From positions 124,001 through 188,000 of the forward strand of contig NZ_LGDG01000041.1 of NCBI RefSeq assembly GCF_001279775.1: DNA of 64,000 nucleotides. Reading direction: 5' to 3'. A program made the position numbers and the translations under genes. Source of the stretch: Streptomyces sp. MMG1533. GTDB lineage: Bacteria > Actinomycetota > Actinomycetes > Streptomycetales > Streptomycetaceae. The notes under the pieces are model-generated. The model searched no databases, was not told where the DNA came from, and saw only the letters and a list, made by a program, of their open reading frames with translations. Below, in pieces: positions 22,453-32,341 of this stretch. Positions within the stretch are counted from its first letter, which is position 1; each line of letters opens with the position of its first letter.

Positions 22453-23292
22453 CTAGCGAGCGGCGAGCGCGTGTTCGCCCGCTTTTCGCATGGCGTCCAG
22501 CGGGGCGGGGGCGCGTCCCGTCATCTGCTCGACCTGCAGTACCGCCTGGTGCACCAGCAGGTCGAGTCCGCTGACCACGGCCCCGCCGTACGCGGACCAG
22601 CGGGCGGCGAGCTCGGTCGGCCACGGGTCGTAGAGCACGTCGAAGAGGGTGGCGGGCCGTTCCGGCAGGGCCGAGGACAGCGCGTCGGTCGTACCGGCCG
22701 GCGTGGTCGCGATGACGAGGGGTGCGCGCAGGGCCTGTTCGGCGTCCGCCCAGTCCGCCGTACGGACCTCGACGTCCAGCCGCTCGCCCCACTGCCGCAT
22801 CTCGGCCGCCCGGGCCTCGCTGCGGACGTAGGCGACGACCTCGCCGGTGCAGATCCGGGCCAGCGCGGCGAGCGCGGAGGAGGCGGTGGCGCCGGCGCCG
22901 AGGATCGCGGCGGAGTCGACCTGTTCGATGCCGTGTTCGCGCAGCGCGGCGATCATGCCGGGGATGTCGGTGTTGTCACCGACCCGGCGGCCGTCCTCGG
23001 TGAACACGACCGTGTTGACCGCCCCGACCGAGTCCGCCGTCTCACTGATCTCGTCGAGCAACGGGATGACGGCCCGCTTGAGCGGCATGGTCACCGAGAG
23101 TCCGGCCCACTCCGGCCCGAGTTCGGCGAAGAACCCGGGCAGGGCGGCCTCGTCGAGCTCGAACCGGTCGTACGACCAGTTCGCGAGTCCCAGTTCCGCG
23201 TACGCGGCGCGGTGCAGCACCGGCGAGAGGGAGTGGGCGATGGGCTTGCCGAGCACCGCGGCCCGGCGGGCGTCAGCTGCCCGTGCTGGCAT
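22453..23292 (-). CDS. aroE: Shikimate dehydrogenase
   Basis: AroE reduces 3-dehydroshikimate to shikimate with NADPH. The 279-residue protein begins with the substrate-binding GKPIAHSLSPVLHRAAYAEL and has the catalytic lysine in SVTMPLKRAVIPLLD, where the usual NVT is SVT. The nucleotide-binding loop ILGAGATASSALAAL is also present. Its start overlaps the mltG end by 20 bases, the common arrangement in actinobacteria (ruvX-mltG-aroE). It is separated from the other aro genes by the spacer above. Confidence 0.95.
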   Translation of the reverse strand: MPARAADARRAAVLGKPIAHSLSPVLHRAAYAELGLANWSYDRFELDEAALPGFFAELGPEWAGLSVTMPLKRAVIPLLDEISETADSVGAVNTVVFTEDGRRVGDNTDIPGMIAALREHGIEQVDSAAILGAGATASSALAALARICTGEVVAYVRSEARAAEMRQWGERLDVEVRTADWADAEQALRAPLVIATTPAGTTDALSSALPERPATLFDVLYDPWPTELAARWSAYGGAVVSGLDLLVHQAVLQVEQMTGRAPAPLDAMRKAGEHALAAR

Positions 23293-24994
23293 CGAACTTT
23301 TCCTTGAGCTTGAGGAATTCGGCGTGCGTCTTGGCGAACTCGGTCTTGCTCACACCGTCGGTCGCCACGAAGTAGTACCAGCCGTCATCCGTCGGATTCA
23401 GCGTCGCCTTGATCGCATCGTCGCCCGGATTTCCGATCGGGCCGGGCGGCAGACCCTTTTGGGTGTACGTGTTGTACGGGTCCTGGTTGCTGTTGATCTC
23501 CGACTCGCTGATGTTGATGTTCGATTCGTTCTTCAGGTAATTGAAGGTCGAGTCGAACTGCAACAACCCATACGTCTCGGGGTTCGCGAGGTCGAGGCGG
23601 TTGTAGACCACCTCTGCCATCTTCCGGTAGTCATCCTCGGTCTTGCCCTCCGCCTGGACGAGGCTCGCGACCGTGATGACCTGCAGCGGGTTGTCCAGCT
23701 TCAGCGCCTTGGCCTTGGCAGACAGGTCGTACGCCTCGTACTTCTCGACGGCCTGGCTCACCATCTCCTTCAGGACCGTCTCGGGCTTCATGCCCTTGGC
23801 CGCGGGATAGGTGCCCGGGTAGAGGAAGCCCTCCAGCGGGTCCTTTATGTCCTTGTCGCTGTTCGCCCAGCTCGGCAGTCCGAGGCTCTTGTACTGCTTC
23901 TCGGCAACCTTCCTGGTGGTGCCGGACGACAATTCGAGCTGCTCGTCGATCGTCTTGTAGACGTTGAGATTGCGCTCGCCCGGCTTGACCAGCACGTTGT
24001 TCTGGCTCTTGGGGTCGAGCATCATCTCGACGGCGCTCTCGGCGGACATCTGCGTCTTCAGCAGATAGGCGCCCGCCTGGATCGTCTTCCCCTTGGGGTT
24101 CTCCCCCTGCGCGGAGACGAAGGCATCGACGCTCTTGACGACGCCGGCTTCCTTCAGCCGACGGCCGATCTCGTAGCCGCCCGCGCCTTTGGGAATCTCG
24201 ACGGTCACGGTCTCTTTCGTGCCGTCGCCCGCGTAGTCCGGAGCCGTGCCGAAACGATCCTTGTAGAACTGGTAGCCGAAATACCCGACCCCGCCCAGTC
24301 CTCCGCCGAACACCAGCAGGACCACCAGACAGGCGCACCCGCTGCGGCGCTTCTTGGGCTTGCCGCCACGGCCCCTGCGGTCGCCGCGGGAGCCCTTCGG
24401 GTCGTCCGCGTCGTACGCGTCGTCCTCGTCGTCGTCAACGCCGGAGAAGAACGCGTGTTCGCCCTGATCGGGGCCGGGATCCCAGTCGGTCTGCCGCGGT
24501 TCGGGTTCAGCGCCCCGACGGACGGGCGGCTCCGGCGGGGGGTAGGCGTCCGGAGTGCCGTAGAAGTCGGGCTGCTGCTCCCCGCCGTACGCCATGCTCT
24601 GTTGCTGCCCGTACGGGTCCGACGGGTCGGTGTACTGGACGTGCGTGTGCGTGCCGGTGCCCCAGGCGCCGTTGTCGTACTGCTGCTGGGGCTGGGGCGC
24701 GTACTGCTGCTGGTCGTACTGCTGCTGCCCGTACTGCCGGTCGTACTGCTGCTCGCCGTACTGCTGCTGGTAGTGCTGCTGCTGCGCCTGACCGTATGCG
24801 GCCTGCTGGCCGTCGCCCCAGCCTCCATTGTCGTACTGCGGCTGCTGCGGCTGCTCTGGATGGTGCTGCGGCTGGCCGCCGTAGGGGGACTGTCGGCCCG
24901 TGTGGGCCTGCTGTCCGCCCCATCCGCCGTCCCCGTACAACGGGTCCTCCGGATGCCACGGTTCGGAGCCTTCGCCCCGGCCATACTCAGTCAT
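23273..24994 (-). CDS. mltG: Endolytic peptidoglycan transglycosylase MltG with a Gln/Tyr-rich cytosolic region
   Basis: MltG cuts nascent glycan strands next to the membrane and so sets their length. Of 573 residues, the first 200 or so form a low-complexity cytosolic region. It is very rich in Gln, Tyr and Gly (about 28-140), then acidic, and ends in a basic stop-transfer patch. A single membrane helix spans about 220-242. The external part contains the LysM-like segment followed by the YceG domain, with the catalytic glutamate in LVQAEGKTEDDYRKMA and VVYNRL. The length is well above the 340 or so of E. coli MltG because of the N-terminal region. Confidence 0.94.
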   Translation of the reverse strand: MTEYGRGEGSEPWHPEDPLYGDGGWGGQQAHTGRQSPYGGQPQHHPEQPQQPQYDNGGWGDGQQAAYGQAQQQHYQQQYGEQQYDRQYGQQQYDQQQYAPQPQQQYDNGAWGTGTHTHVQYTDPSDPYGQQQSMAYGGEQQPDFYGTPDAYPPPEPPVRRGAEPEPRQTDWDPGPDQGEHAFFSGVDDDEDDAYDADDPKGSRGDRRGRGGKPKKRRSGCACLVVLLVFGGGLGGVGYFGYQFYKDRFGTAPDYAGDGTKETVTVEIPKGAGGYEIGRRLKEAGVVKSVDAFVSAQGENPKGKTIQAGAYLLKTQMSAESAVEMMLDPKSQNNVLVKPGERNLNVYKTIDEQLELSSGTTRKVAEKQYKSLGLPSWANSDKDIKDPLEGFLYPGTYPAAKGMKPETVLKEMVSQAVEKYEAYDLSAKAKALKLDNPLQVITVASLVQAEGKTEDDYRKMAEVVYNRLDLANPETYGLLQFDSTFNYLKNESNINISESEINSNQDPYNTYTQKGLPPGPIGNPGDDAIKATLNPTDDGWYYFVATDGVSKTEFAKTHAEFLKLKEKFDASTGS

Positions 24995-25114
24995 CGATCC
25001 CCTAGAGCCGCGAGGCGGCGGTCACCTTGTTACGGCTCGGCTCCCGTTCCGCCTCTCTTTGTGCGGTGGCTGTTCGAACACCTCCGCATCGCGCGGAACG
25101 TTACCGTATCGCGA

Positions 25115-25618
25115 TCAGATGACCACTTCGACGCCTTCGCCGGGTGCTTTACCTGACACCCGTTCCGATTCCAGGGCCTGTTGAAGGATGATCACGGCCG
25201 CTGCCTGGTCAATGACCGATCTGCCCTTTTTCGACTTCACGCCGGAAGCGCGCAGTCCCTGGCTGGCCGTCACCGTCGTCATCCGCTCGTCCACGAGCCG
25301 GACCGGGACGGGAGCGATCCCCCGGGCGAACTCCTGGGCGAAGCCGCGGACCTTGACCGCGGCCGGCCCCTCGCCCCCCTTGAGGGAGCGGGGGAGGCCG
25401 ACGACGACCTCGATCGGTTCGTACTCCTCGACCAGTTGCCGGAGACGACGGTGAGCTGCGGGAAGGTCCCGGCCGGGGACCGTCTCCACCGGGGTGGCGA
25501 GGATCCCGTCGGGGTCGCACGAGGCGACCCCGATGCGGGCGTCCCCGACGTCGATCGCGAGTCGACGGCCGCGGCGCATGCCCCGGCCGTCGCCACTCGC
25601 CTCAGCTTCGGCGCTCAC
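25115..25618 (-). CDS. ruvX: RuvX/YqgF-type Holliday junction resolvase homologue
   Basis: YqgF proteins have an RNase H fold and take part in 16S rRNA maturation and possibly junction cleavage. The 167-residue product has [13 protein letters not shown] at about 20-32 with the first catalytic Asp, [14 protein letters not shown] with the family motif, and [13 protein letters not shown] with the acidic D-E pair. The start is GTG and overlaps the alaS stop (GTGA, 25615-25618). The alaS-ruvX-mltG-aroE order is typical of Gram-positive genomes. Confidence 0.94.
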   Translation of the reverse strand: MSAEAEASGDGRGMRRGRRLAIDVGDARIGVASCDPDGILATPVETVPGRDLPAAHRRLRQLVEEYEPIEVVVGLPRSLKGGEGPAAVKVRGFAQEFARGIAPVPVRLVDERMTTVTASQGLRASGVKSKKGRSVIDQAAAVIILQQALESERVSGKAPGEGVEVVI

Positions 25619-28287
25619 TTGGCCGTTTCCGCCACGAGCCGCTCGACGGCGTCGACGGCCTCGCCGACGGCAGCCGGGTTCTGGCCGCCGCCCTGGGCGA
25701 CGTCCGGCTTGCCGCCACCGCCGCCGCCGAGGGTCTTGGCGGCCGTACGGACCAGGTCGCCGGCCTTGAGGCCGCGCTCGCGGGCGGCCTCGTTGGTGGC
25801 GATGACGGTCAGCGGCTTGCCGTTGTTGACCGCGAACAGGGCGACCACGGCGGCCCGCCCGCCCTGGATGCGGCCGCGCACGTCGAGGACCAGCCTGCGC
25901 AGGTCGTCGGGGGTCGTGCCGTCCGGGACCTGGCCGGTGACGACGGCGACCCCGCGCACGTCCTTGGCGGACTCGACGAGACCGGCGGCGGCCTGGAGCA
26001 CCTTCTCGGCGCGGAACTTCTCGATCTCCTTCTCGGCGTCCTTCAGCTTGCCGAGCATGGCGGAGACCTTCTCCGGGAGCTCCTCCGGACGCCCCTTGAT
26101 CAGCTCCTGGAGCTGGGCGACGACCGTGTGCTCACGGGCGAGGAAGTTGTAGGCGTCGACACCGACCAGGGCCTCGATCCGGCGCACTCCCGAGCCGATC
26201 GACGACTCGCCGAGCAGCTTCACCAGGCCCAGCTGGGCGGTGTTGTGCACGTGCGTGCCGCCGCACAGCTCCTTGGAGAAGTCGCCGATGGTGACGACAC
26301 GGACGCGCTCGCCGTACTTCTCGCCGAACTCGGCGATGGCGCCCTGCTTCTTGGCCTCGTCGAGGCTCAGGATCTCGGCGTGCACATCGAGGTCGCGGGC
26401 GAGCACCTCGTTGATCTTCTGCTCCACGTCGGTCATCACGGCCGTGGGAACGGCGGACGGCGAACCGAAGTCGAAGCGGAAGCGGCCGGGCTGGTTCTCG
26501 GAACCGGCCTGGGCGGCCGTCGGGCCGAGGGCGTCGCGCAGGGCCTGGTGGGTCAGGTGGGTGGCCGAGTGGGCGCGGGCGATGGCCGTGCGGCGACGGG
26601 AGTCGATCGAGGCCTGGGCCTTGGAACCGACGGTGACCTCGCCGACCTGGACGACGCCCTTGTGGACGTACACCCCAGGGACCGGCTTCTGGCAGTCACG
26701 GATCTCGATGACGGCACCGGTGTCGACCTTGATGCGGCCGGTGTCGCCGATCTGGCCGCCGCCCTCGGCGTAGAACGGGGTGCGGTCCAGGACGATCTCG
26801 ACCTCGTCGCCCTCGGTGGCGGCCGGGGAGGAGGCGCCGTCGACGAGGATGCCGACGATCGTGGACTCGCTCTCGGTGTCCGCGTAGCCGAGGAAGTCGG
26901 TCTCGCCGGCCTTGTCGGCGATCTCGCGGTAGGCGCCGACGCCGGCATGGCCGGTCTTCTTGGCCTGGGCGTCGGCCTTGGCGCGCTCCCGCTGCTCCTT
27001 CATCAGGCGGCGGAAACCGTCCTCGTCCACGGACAGCCCCTGCTCGGCGGCCATCTCCAGGGTGAGGTCGATCGGGAAGCCCCAGGTGTCGTGGAGCAGG
27101 AAGGCCTTGTCGCCGGCGAGGATCTTGCCGCCGGAGGCCTTGGTGTCGGTGACGGCGGTGTCGAGGATGTTGGTGCCGGCCTTCAGCGTCTTGAGGAAGG
27201 CGTTCTCCTCGGCGACGGCGACCTTCTCGATGCGCTCGCGGTCGGTGACGAGCTCCGGGTACTGCTGGCCCATCATCTCGATGACCGTGTCGATCAGGTC
27301 CTTGACGACCGGACCGGTGGCGCCGAGCAGACGCATGTTGCGGATGGCCCGGCGCATGATGCGGCGCAGGACGTAGCCGCGGCCCTCGTTGCCGGGGGTC
27401 ACGCCGTCGCCGATGAGCATCACGGACGTGCGCATGTGGTCGGTGACCACGCGCAGGGAGACGTCGGAGTCGTGCGAGTCGCCGTACTCGACACCGGTCA
27501 GCTCGGTGGCCTTCTTGATGACGGCCATGGAGGTGTCGATCTCGTACATGTTCTGCACACCCTGCAGAATCATGGCGAGCCGCTCCATGCCGAGGCCCGT
27601 GTCGATGTTCTTGCTGGGCAGGTCGCCGAGGATCTCGAAGTTGTCCTTGCCGATGCCCTCACCGCGCTCGTACTGCATGAAGACGAGGTTCCAGATCTCC
27701 ACGTACCGCTCGTCGTTGACGGCGGGGCCGCCCTCGACGCCGAACTCGGGGCCGCGGTCGTAGTTGATCTCGGAACAGGGGCCGCACGGGCCGGGAACGC
27801 CCATGGACCAGTAGTTGTCCTTCATGCCGAGGCGCTGGATGCGTTCCTTGGGCACGCCGACGATCTCGTGCCAGATGCGCTCGGCCTCGTCGTCGTCCTT
27901 GTAGACGGTGATCCAGAGCTTCTCCGGCTCCAGGCCGTAACCACCCTTGTCCTGGGGCGTGGTGAGCAGCTCCCAGGCGTACTTGATGGCGCCTTCCTTG
28001 AAGTAGTCGCCGAAGGAGAAGTTGCCGCACATCTGGAAGAAGGTGCCGTGCCGCGTGGTCTTGCCGACCTCTTCGATGTCGGGCGTGCGCACGCACTTCT
28101 GCACGCTGGTGGCGCGGCTGAAGGGCGGCTTGACCTCACCCAGGAAGTAGGGCTTGAAGGGCACCATGCCGGCCGGGACGAGGAGCAGAGTCGGGTCGTC
28201 CGCGATGAGCGACGCCGAAGGGACGACGGTGTGCCCGCGCTCCTCGAAGAAGCTCAACCAGCGGCGACGAATCTCGGCCGACTCCAT
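25615..28287 (-). CDS. alaS: Alanine--tRNA ligase
   Basis: AlaS charges tRNA-Ala and edits mischarged serine and glycine. The 890-residue protein has the class II catalytic domain, starting with the family-typical [19 protein letters not shown]. The editing domain follows, with zinc ligands in [16 protein letters not shown] and [13 protein letters not shown]. The C-terminal DHHA1 part has glycine-rich [15 protein letters not shown]. The ATG shares one base with the stop of the upstream 118-residue protein. No T-box was seen. Confidence 0.98.
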   Translation of the reverse strand: MESAEIRRRWLSFFEERGHTVVPSASLIADDPTLLLVPAGMVPFKPYFLGEVKPPFSRATSVQKCVRTPDIEEVGKTTRHGTFFQMCGNFSFGDYFKEGAIKYAWELLTTPQDKGGYGLEPEKLWITVYKDDDEAERIWHEIVGVPKERIQRLGMKDNYWSMGVPGPCGPCSEINYDRGPEFGVEGGPAVNDERYVEIWNLVFMQYERGEGIGKDNFEILGDLPSKNIDTGLGMERLAMILQGVQNMYEIDTSMAVIKKATELTGVEYGDSHDSDVSLRVVTDHMRTSVMLIGDGVTPGNEGRGYVLRRIMRRAIRNMRLLGATGPVVKDLIDTVIEMMGQQYPELVTDRERIEKVAVAEENAFLKTLKAGTNILDTAVTDTKASGGKILAGDKAFLLHDTWGFPIDLTLEMAAEQGLSVDEDGFRRLMKEQRERAKADAQAKKTGHAGVGAYREIADKAGETDFLGYADTESESTIVGILVDGASSPAATEGDEVEIVLDRTPFYAEGGGQIGDTGRIKVDTGAVIEIRDCQKPVPGVYVHKGVVQVGEVTVGSKAQASIDSRRRTAIARAHSATHLTHQALRDALGPTAAQAGSENQPGRFRFDFGSPSAVPTAVMTDVEQKINEVLARDLDVHAEILSLDEAKKQGAIAEFGEKYGERVRVVTIGDFSKELCGGTHVHNTAQLGLVKLLGESSIGSGVRRIEALVGVDAYNFLAREHTVVAQLQELIKGRPEELPEKVSAMLGKLKDAEKEIEKFRAEKVLQAAAGLVESAKDVRGVAVVTGQVPDGTTPDDLRRLVLDVRGRIQGGRAAVVALFAVNNGKPLTVIATNEAARERGLKAGDLVRTAAKTLGGGGGGKPDVAQGGGQNPAAVGEAVDAVERLVAETAK

Positions 28288-28643
28288 CAGTGGTCCTCAT
28301 TCCGGTTGTACGAGTACGTGGTCCTGTCGCTGTCGACGGACTTCGGGTTGTTGCGGTTCTCGATGGCGGCGTACCGCCGGGGTGCGGGGAGTTCGTGCTC
28401 GACGGAGGCGTTCAGCCCGAGCGCGTCGCCGAGTTCCTCCTCGCGCTGGGCCATGTTGTCGCGGACGTCCAGCGCGAAGCCCACCGCGCGGTCCTTGATG
28501 CGGTGACCTGCCTCGAGCGCCTTGTTCGCCGCGGTCGCGGCCAGGTTCTCGGGGGTCAGCTGCTTCAGCTTGCGGTTGACCTTGGTGGTGGCCCACACAC
28601 CGGCGGCGACGCCCGAGGTGAACCAGAAGGTACGGCGGAACAT
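28287..28643 (-). CDS. Small conserved actinobacterial protein upstream of alaS (DUF6167-like)
   Basis: The 118-residue protein begins [26 protein letters not shown], a short hydrophobic stretch with a basic end that could touch or span the membrane. An amphipathic charged helix (about 30-75) and a polar tail rich in Asn, Tyr and Arg follow. I take it for the small family annotated as DUF6167 in Streptomyces, from memory. It lies between the DUF948 protein and alaS, 9 bases and -1 base away, so the three genes form one unit. Function unknown. Confidence 0.75.
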   Translation of the reverse strand: MFRRTFWFTSGVAAGVWATTKVNRKLKQLTPENLAATAANKALEAGHRIKDRAVGFALDVRDNMAQREEELGDALGLNASVEHELPAPRRYAAIENRNNPKSVDSDRTTYSYNRNEDH

Positions 28644-28652
28644 CGCTGGCTC

Positions 28653-29093
28653 TCAGTCCTTCTTTTTGCGGAGGTCTCGCTTGTCCCGCCGAGAGACCGT
28701 GCGGCCCACGATCACGGTACGCCGGGGTGCCTTGACGGGCACGTCGTCCTTGCGTCCGCCGAGGGCCCGGCGCACGCCGTAGCCGAAGGCGGCGACCTTC
28801 ACGAGGGGGCCGCCGAAGGTGGAGGCGACGGTGGTCGACAGCGCCGAAGCGTTCGACGTGACCTCCTGGACGTCCGACGCGATCGCGTCGACCCGCTCGA
28901 TCTGGGTCTGCGCGGAGCGCACCGCCGTGGAGGCCTCGGCCAGCAGCGGGACGGCCTGGTCGGTCACGTCCGCCACGAGCTTGGTGGTCGCCCTGAGCGT
29001 CTGGGCCAGCCTCGCCAGCGCGACGGCGAGGAAGGAGACCAGGATCGCCCAGAAAACGGCCACCAGGATCCCGGCCACCTCTCCACCGGACAC
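28653..29093 (-). CDS. DUF948-domain membrane protein
   Basis: The 146-residue protein starts with a membrane helix (about residues 5-30, GILVAVFWAILVSFLAVALARL). A long polar helix of the DUF948 type follows, with regularly spaced small residues (TTKLVADVTDQAVPLLAE and further heptad-like repeats). A second weakly hydrophobic part precedes a strongly basic tail, RRDKRDLRKKKD. Proteins of this family are often beside alaS or rpsD in actinobacteria. No enzymatic motif is visible. A structural or stress-related envelope role is a guess. Confidence 0.8.
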   Translation of the reverse strand: MSGGEVAGILVAVFWAILVSFLAVALARLAQTLRATTKLVADVTDQAVPLLAEASTAVRSAQTQIERVDAIASDVQEVTSNASALSTTVASTFGGPLVKVAAFGYGVRRALGGRKDDVPVKAPRRTVIVGRTVSRRDKRDLRKKKD

Positions 29094-29284
29094 TGTTGTG
29101 CACCCGCTCCCTGAAACGTGCCTGCATATCGAAAAAGTCGTACGGCGAGCCTATCGCGCCGGGGGTCCGGCTCCGAACCGGATTACCGCCCGCGCACAGC
29201 CGAGTTGCGCGGAGCGATTGTACGGAATGAACACGGTTCAGTACGCTCCGTGTTCCACGTGCAGCCTCAGCCCGGCGGCACTTC

Positions 29285-29735
29285 GGTGAACGGCAACCTG
29301 CCTCTGGAGCTCGACGCGTTCGCGGGCCGGGTCGGCCGAACTGTCCGGGCTGACGCGGGACCTAGGCTCCTCGCGGCTCCTGACGGTCACGGGTGTGGGC
29401 GGGGAGGACAAGGACACCTCACAGGGCGCCGACTCCTGCTGGTCCTCGACGGGTTCGAGCACCTGGTGGACGCGTGCGCCGAGCCGGTGACCGAGCTGCT
29501 GCGCCGGACGCAGGGCCTGCGGGTTCTCCGGCCGGAGCCACGAACTGTGCACGCCCTAGGAGCGGTTGGTTGCTCGGTGGGTCTGCGCTGTTCGGTCAGG
29601 CGTACTTCCACGCGCCGAACGAACTGTGCGAGGCGCTCGCCCGGGAGGAACCGGGCGACGTGCGGTACGAGGAGGGCTTACGGAGGGATGCGCGGCGCAG
29701 CCGGGCGGCGTGGGTCGTCCGGGCGCTGGGGCGCT
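29285..29735 (+). pseudogene. Remnant of a LuxR/AfsR-type STAND ATPase regulator
   Basis: Pieces of the nucleotide-binding domain of large LuxR/AfsR-like regulators can be read, but in different frames. GNLPLELDAFAGR is in one frame and ELSGLTRDLGSSRLLTVTGVGGE is in another (compare the usual LLTLTGVGGVGKTRLA). LLLVLDGFEHLVDACAEPVTELL, the Walker B region, is back in the first frame. The part between Walker A and Walker B is missing, and the lysine-threonine of Walker A is lost. Downstream, a short frame ending about 29735 (ELCEALAREEP) contains a TTA codon at 29678. No intact gene is present, so this is a decayed gene. Confidence 0.7.
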
Positions 29736-29820
29736 GGCGGGAGCGGTCGTCTCTCGATACGGCGCCGACGCCGCGCGGGCCGGTGCGGCGGGCGGCGGCG
29801 GCCCTGGATCTCGATCTGGA
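29736..29820. other. Uncharacterised stretch before the microsatellite
   Basis: This GC-rich segment continues the open plus-strand frame of the remnant with Arg, Pro and Ala codons and no recognisable motif. It leads into the CCTGGT array. Confidence 0.4.
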
Positions 29821-29880
29821 CCTGGTCCTGGTCCTGGTCCTGGTCCTGGTCCTGGTCCTGGTCCTGGTCCTGGTCCTGGT
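29821..29880. repeat. Hexanucleotide microsatellite (CCTGGT)x10
   Basis: Ten perfect head-to-tail copies of CCTGGT occupy exactly 60 bases. They are preceded by the similar TCTGGA and followed by CCTGGA. The array lies in non-coding sequence downstream of rpsD and within the trailing end of a decayed gene. In plus-strand frames it would encode alternating Leu and Val, on the minus strand Pro and Gly. Confidence 0.95.
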
Positions 29881-29907
29881 CCTGGACAAGCGTCGGGCAT
29901 GCACAAA

Positions 29908-29949
29908 CCCGCCGCCTCGCCCACCCGGAAGGGCGGGGAGACGGCGGGC
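29908..29949 (-). terminator. Terminator after rpsD
   Basis: An imperfect GC-rich inverted repeat (about 16 paired bases, loop near 29922-29930) lies 30 bases downstream of the rpsD stop. Confidence 0.65.
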
Positions 29950-29978
29950 TTAGAGGTGGTGCTACTGCCTGCTGGTGA

Positions 29979-30593
29979 TCAGCGGGCGTAGTACTCGACG
30001 ACGAGCTGCTCGTCGCAGATCACCGGGATCTCCTTGCGGTTCGGCTCGCGGTCCAGGCGGAAGGCCAGGGCGCGGAGGTTCACCTGGAGGTAGCGCGGGG
30101 TCTCGCCGTCGGGGGCGAAACCACCCTCACGGGCGATCGAGAACAGGGTCTTCTCGCGGCTGCGCTCGCGGACCATCACGACGTCGTCGGGCTTGACGCG
30201 GAAGGACGGCTTGTCGACCTTCTGGCCGTTGACCTCGATGTGGCCGTGGACGACCATCTGGCGGGCCTGGTAGATCGTGCGGGCGATGCCCGAACGCAGG
30301 ACCAGCGCGTCGAGACGGCGCTCGAGCTCGATCACCAGGGCCTCACCGGTCTTGCCCTGGGTCTTGGCGGCACGCTCGTAGGCGCGGACGAGCTGGCGCT
30401 CGGACACGTCGTACTGCGCGCGCAGGCGCTGCTTCTCGAGCAGACGGACCTTGTAGTCCGAGTTCTGCTTGCGGCCACGGCCGTGCTCACCCGGCGGGTA
30501 GGGGCGGGCCTCGAAGTACTTGACGGCCTTCGGGGTCAGCGCGATACCGAGGGCACGCGACTTCTTGACCTTGGGGCGGGACTGGTTCGGCAT
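29979..30593 (-). CDS. rpsD: 30S ribosomal protein S4 (zinc-free form)
   Basis: S4 starts assembly of the 30S body. The 204-residue protein has the N-terminal ribosomal S4 domain and the S4 RNA-binding domain (about 94-160, with [32 protein letters not shown]). The N-terminus [16 protein letters not shown] lacks the zinc-binding cysteines of C+ S4 proteins, so this is a C- form. The shorter start at 30593 gives the normal length. It stands alone instead of in the alpha operon, as in other streptomycetes. Confidence 0.96.
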   Translation of the reverse strand: MPNQSRPKVKKSRALGIALTPKAVKYFEARPYPPGEHGRGRKQNSDYKVRLLEKQRLRAQYDVSERQLVRAYERAAKTQGKTGEALVIELERRLDALVLRSGIARTIYQARQMVVHGHIEVNGQKVDKPSFRVKPDDVVMVRERSREKTLFSIAREGGFAPDGETPRYLQVNLRALAFRLDREPNRKEIPVICDEQLVVEYYAR

Positions 30594-30917
30594 GAACCAA
30601 ACACCTCGTGTTTCTGATGCGAATACGGCTTCACCAGGGTTAGGGGAGGTCGCAATCCGCAGCCGGGGAAACCCTCCTCGTCCTGACGGACGGGGCGGGC
30701 AGCCGCTCCCTGGTCTGGGCACAACGTGCAGCACGCGAGTGGCCCACCGACCTCTCCCGGGAATCCGGGTGGTGGTGGGCTGCCCGCGACACCGTTCGAC
30801 GGTGCGCGACGCTCCTGGAGATCCTGGCGAACCAGGCCTCCGGCTGGATGTCCCGTTCTGGTGAACCGGCCTGGGCCGGACACGGGACGCAGCACTTCTG
30901 GCGATTCTACAGGGTGT
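30594..30917. other. Leader of rpsD and tail of rarA
   Basis: This 324-base spacer contains no convincing gene. It should hold the rpsD promoter and leader. An inverted repeat with 7 outer pairs (30742-30748 with 30774-30780) and a smaller CCGGCC/GGCCGG hairpin (30866-30879), which could end rarA transcription, are visible. I found no clear S4 autoregulatory element. Confidence 0.45.
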
Positions 30918-32273
30918 TCAGGACCGCTTGCGACCGAGGTGCTTCCTGGTCCACTCCACCGCGTCCGCGTAGCGGGCCTCGGCGCCGTGCCGGGTGGGGG
31001 TGTAGTACTCGCGGCCCTCAATCGCGTCCGGGGCGTACTGCTGGGAGGCGATGCCCTCGGGCAGGTCGTGCGGATACACGTACCCCTGCGCGTGGCCGAG
31101 CTTGGCGGCGCCCTTGTAGTGCCCGTCGCGCAGATGTGGGGGCACCGGTCCGGCCAGCCCTTTTCGTACGTCGTCCAGGGCGGCGCCGATCGCGGTGGTC
31201 GCGGCGTTGGACTTGGGGGCCAGGGCGAGGGCGATGGTGGCGTGGCTGAGGGTGAGGGCGGCCTCGGGAAAGCCGATCATGGCGACGGCCTGGGCGGCGG
31301 CGACCGCGATCGCCAAGGCGTTCGGATCCGCGAGTCCGATGTCCTCGCTGGCGGAGATCATCAGGCGCCGGGCGATGAAGCGGGGGTCCTCGCCGGCCTC
31401 GATCATGCGGGCGAGGTAGTGCAGGGCCGCGTCGACGTCGGAGCCGCGGATGGACTTGATGAGGGCGCTGGCCACGTCGTAGTGCTGGTCGCCGTCCCGG
31501 TCGTACTTCACGGCCGCCCGGTCGACGGTCTCCTCCAGCGTCTGGAGGCCGACCTCCGTCTCGCCTTTGTCGAGTGCGGCCCCGGCGGCGGCCTCCAGGG
31601 CGGTCAGGGCACGGCGGGCGTCGCCGCCGGCGATGCGCAGCAGGTGGTTCTCGGTGTCCTCGGGGAGGGTGACGGCGTCCTTGAGTCCACGCTCGTCACT
31701 CACCGCACGGCGGACGAGATCGCGCAGGTCGTCGTCGGTGAGGGGTTCGAGGGTGAGCAGGAGGGAGCGGGACAGCAGCGGGGAGATGATCGAGAAGTAC
31801 GGGTTCTCGGTGGTTGCCGCGATCAGGGTCACCCAGCGGTTCTCGACGGCCGGGAGCAGGGAGTCCTGCTGGGCCTTGCTGAAGCGGTGGATCTCGTCGA
31901 GGAAGAGGACGGTCTCCTTGCCGTAGCCGCCGGTGGCGCGGCGGGCTCCGTCGATGACCGCGCGGACCTCCTTGACGCCGGCGGTGATCGCGGACAGCTC
32001 CACGAAACGCTTGTTGGTGGCCTTGGAGACGACGTACGCCAGGGTGGTCTTGCCGGTGCCGGGCGGGCCCCAGAGGATCACCGAGGAGGGTCCGGCGGGG
32101 CCGCCCGCGCCCTCGCCGACCAGTCGCCGCAGAGGCGAGCCCGGCTTCAGCAGGTGCTGCTGACCCACCACCTCGTCGAGGGTGCGCGGGCGCATCCGGA
32201 CCGCCAGGGGGCTGCTGGACGGGTCCTTCTCCTGGCGTTCTTCTGCTGCGGCGGTGAACAGGTCGGGCTCCAC
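30918..32273 (-). CDS. rarA: Replication-associated recombination protein A (MgsA/WRNIP1-like AAA+ ATPase)
   Basis: RarA is an AAA+ ATPase related to clamp loaders and RuvB that acts at stalled replication forks. The 451-residue protein has the Walker A motif GPPGTGKTT, the Walker [22 protein letters not shown], sensor 1 in [12 protein letters not shown] and the C-terminal tetramerisation part, ending in a region with [19 protein letters not shown] that is typical of the family. It lies upstream of rpsD with a 324-base gap. Confidence 0.96.
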   Translation of the reverse strand: MEPDLFTAAAEERQEKDPSSSPLAVRMRPRTLDEVVGQQHLLKPGSPLRRLVGEGAGGPAGPSSVILWGPPGTGKTTLAYVVSKATNKRFVELSAITAGVKEVRAVIDGARRATGGYGKETVLFLDEIHRFSKAQQDSLLPAVENRWVTLIAATTENPYFSIISPLLSRSLLLTLEPLTDDDLRDLVRRAVSDERGLKDAVTLPEDTENHLLRIAGGDARRALTALEAAAGAALDKGETEVGLQTLEETVDRAAVKYDRDGDQHYDVASALIKSIRGSDVDAALHYLARMIEAGEDPRFIARRLMISASEDIGLADPNALAIAVAAAQAVAMIGFPEAALTLSHATIALALAPKSNAATTAIGAALDDVRKGLAGPVPPHLRDGHYKGAAKLGHAQGYVYPHDLPEGIASQQYAPDAIEGREYYTPTRHGAEARYADAVEWTRKHLGRKRS

Positions 32274-32341
32274 GCTGAAAACCCTATGTCACACCACTGA
32301 CAATCCACTCCGGGCCGTCGAACGGCCCGGAGTCCGGACGG

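Noticed and set aside
26128..28506. 792-codon plus-strand frame opposite alaS
   Set aside because: Shadow frame of alaS with a repetitive Val/Asp/Gly composition and no homology by eye.
29556..29924. Minus-strand protein with a long Pro-Gly repeat
   Set aside because: The repeat is only the translation of the CCTGGT microsatellite, and the rest is antisense to the remnant.
29118..29978. Single 286-codon plus-strand gene
   Set aside because: The similarity to LuxR/AfsR-type ATPases changes frame inside it and the later part is low complexity, so it is treated as a decayed gene, not an intact protein.
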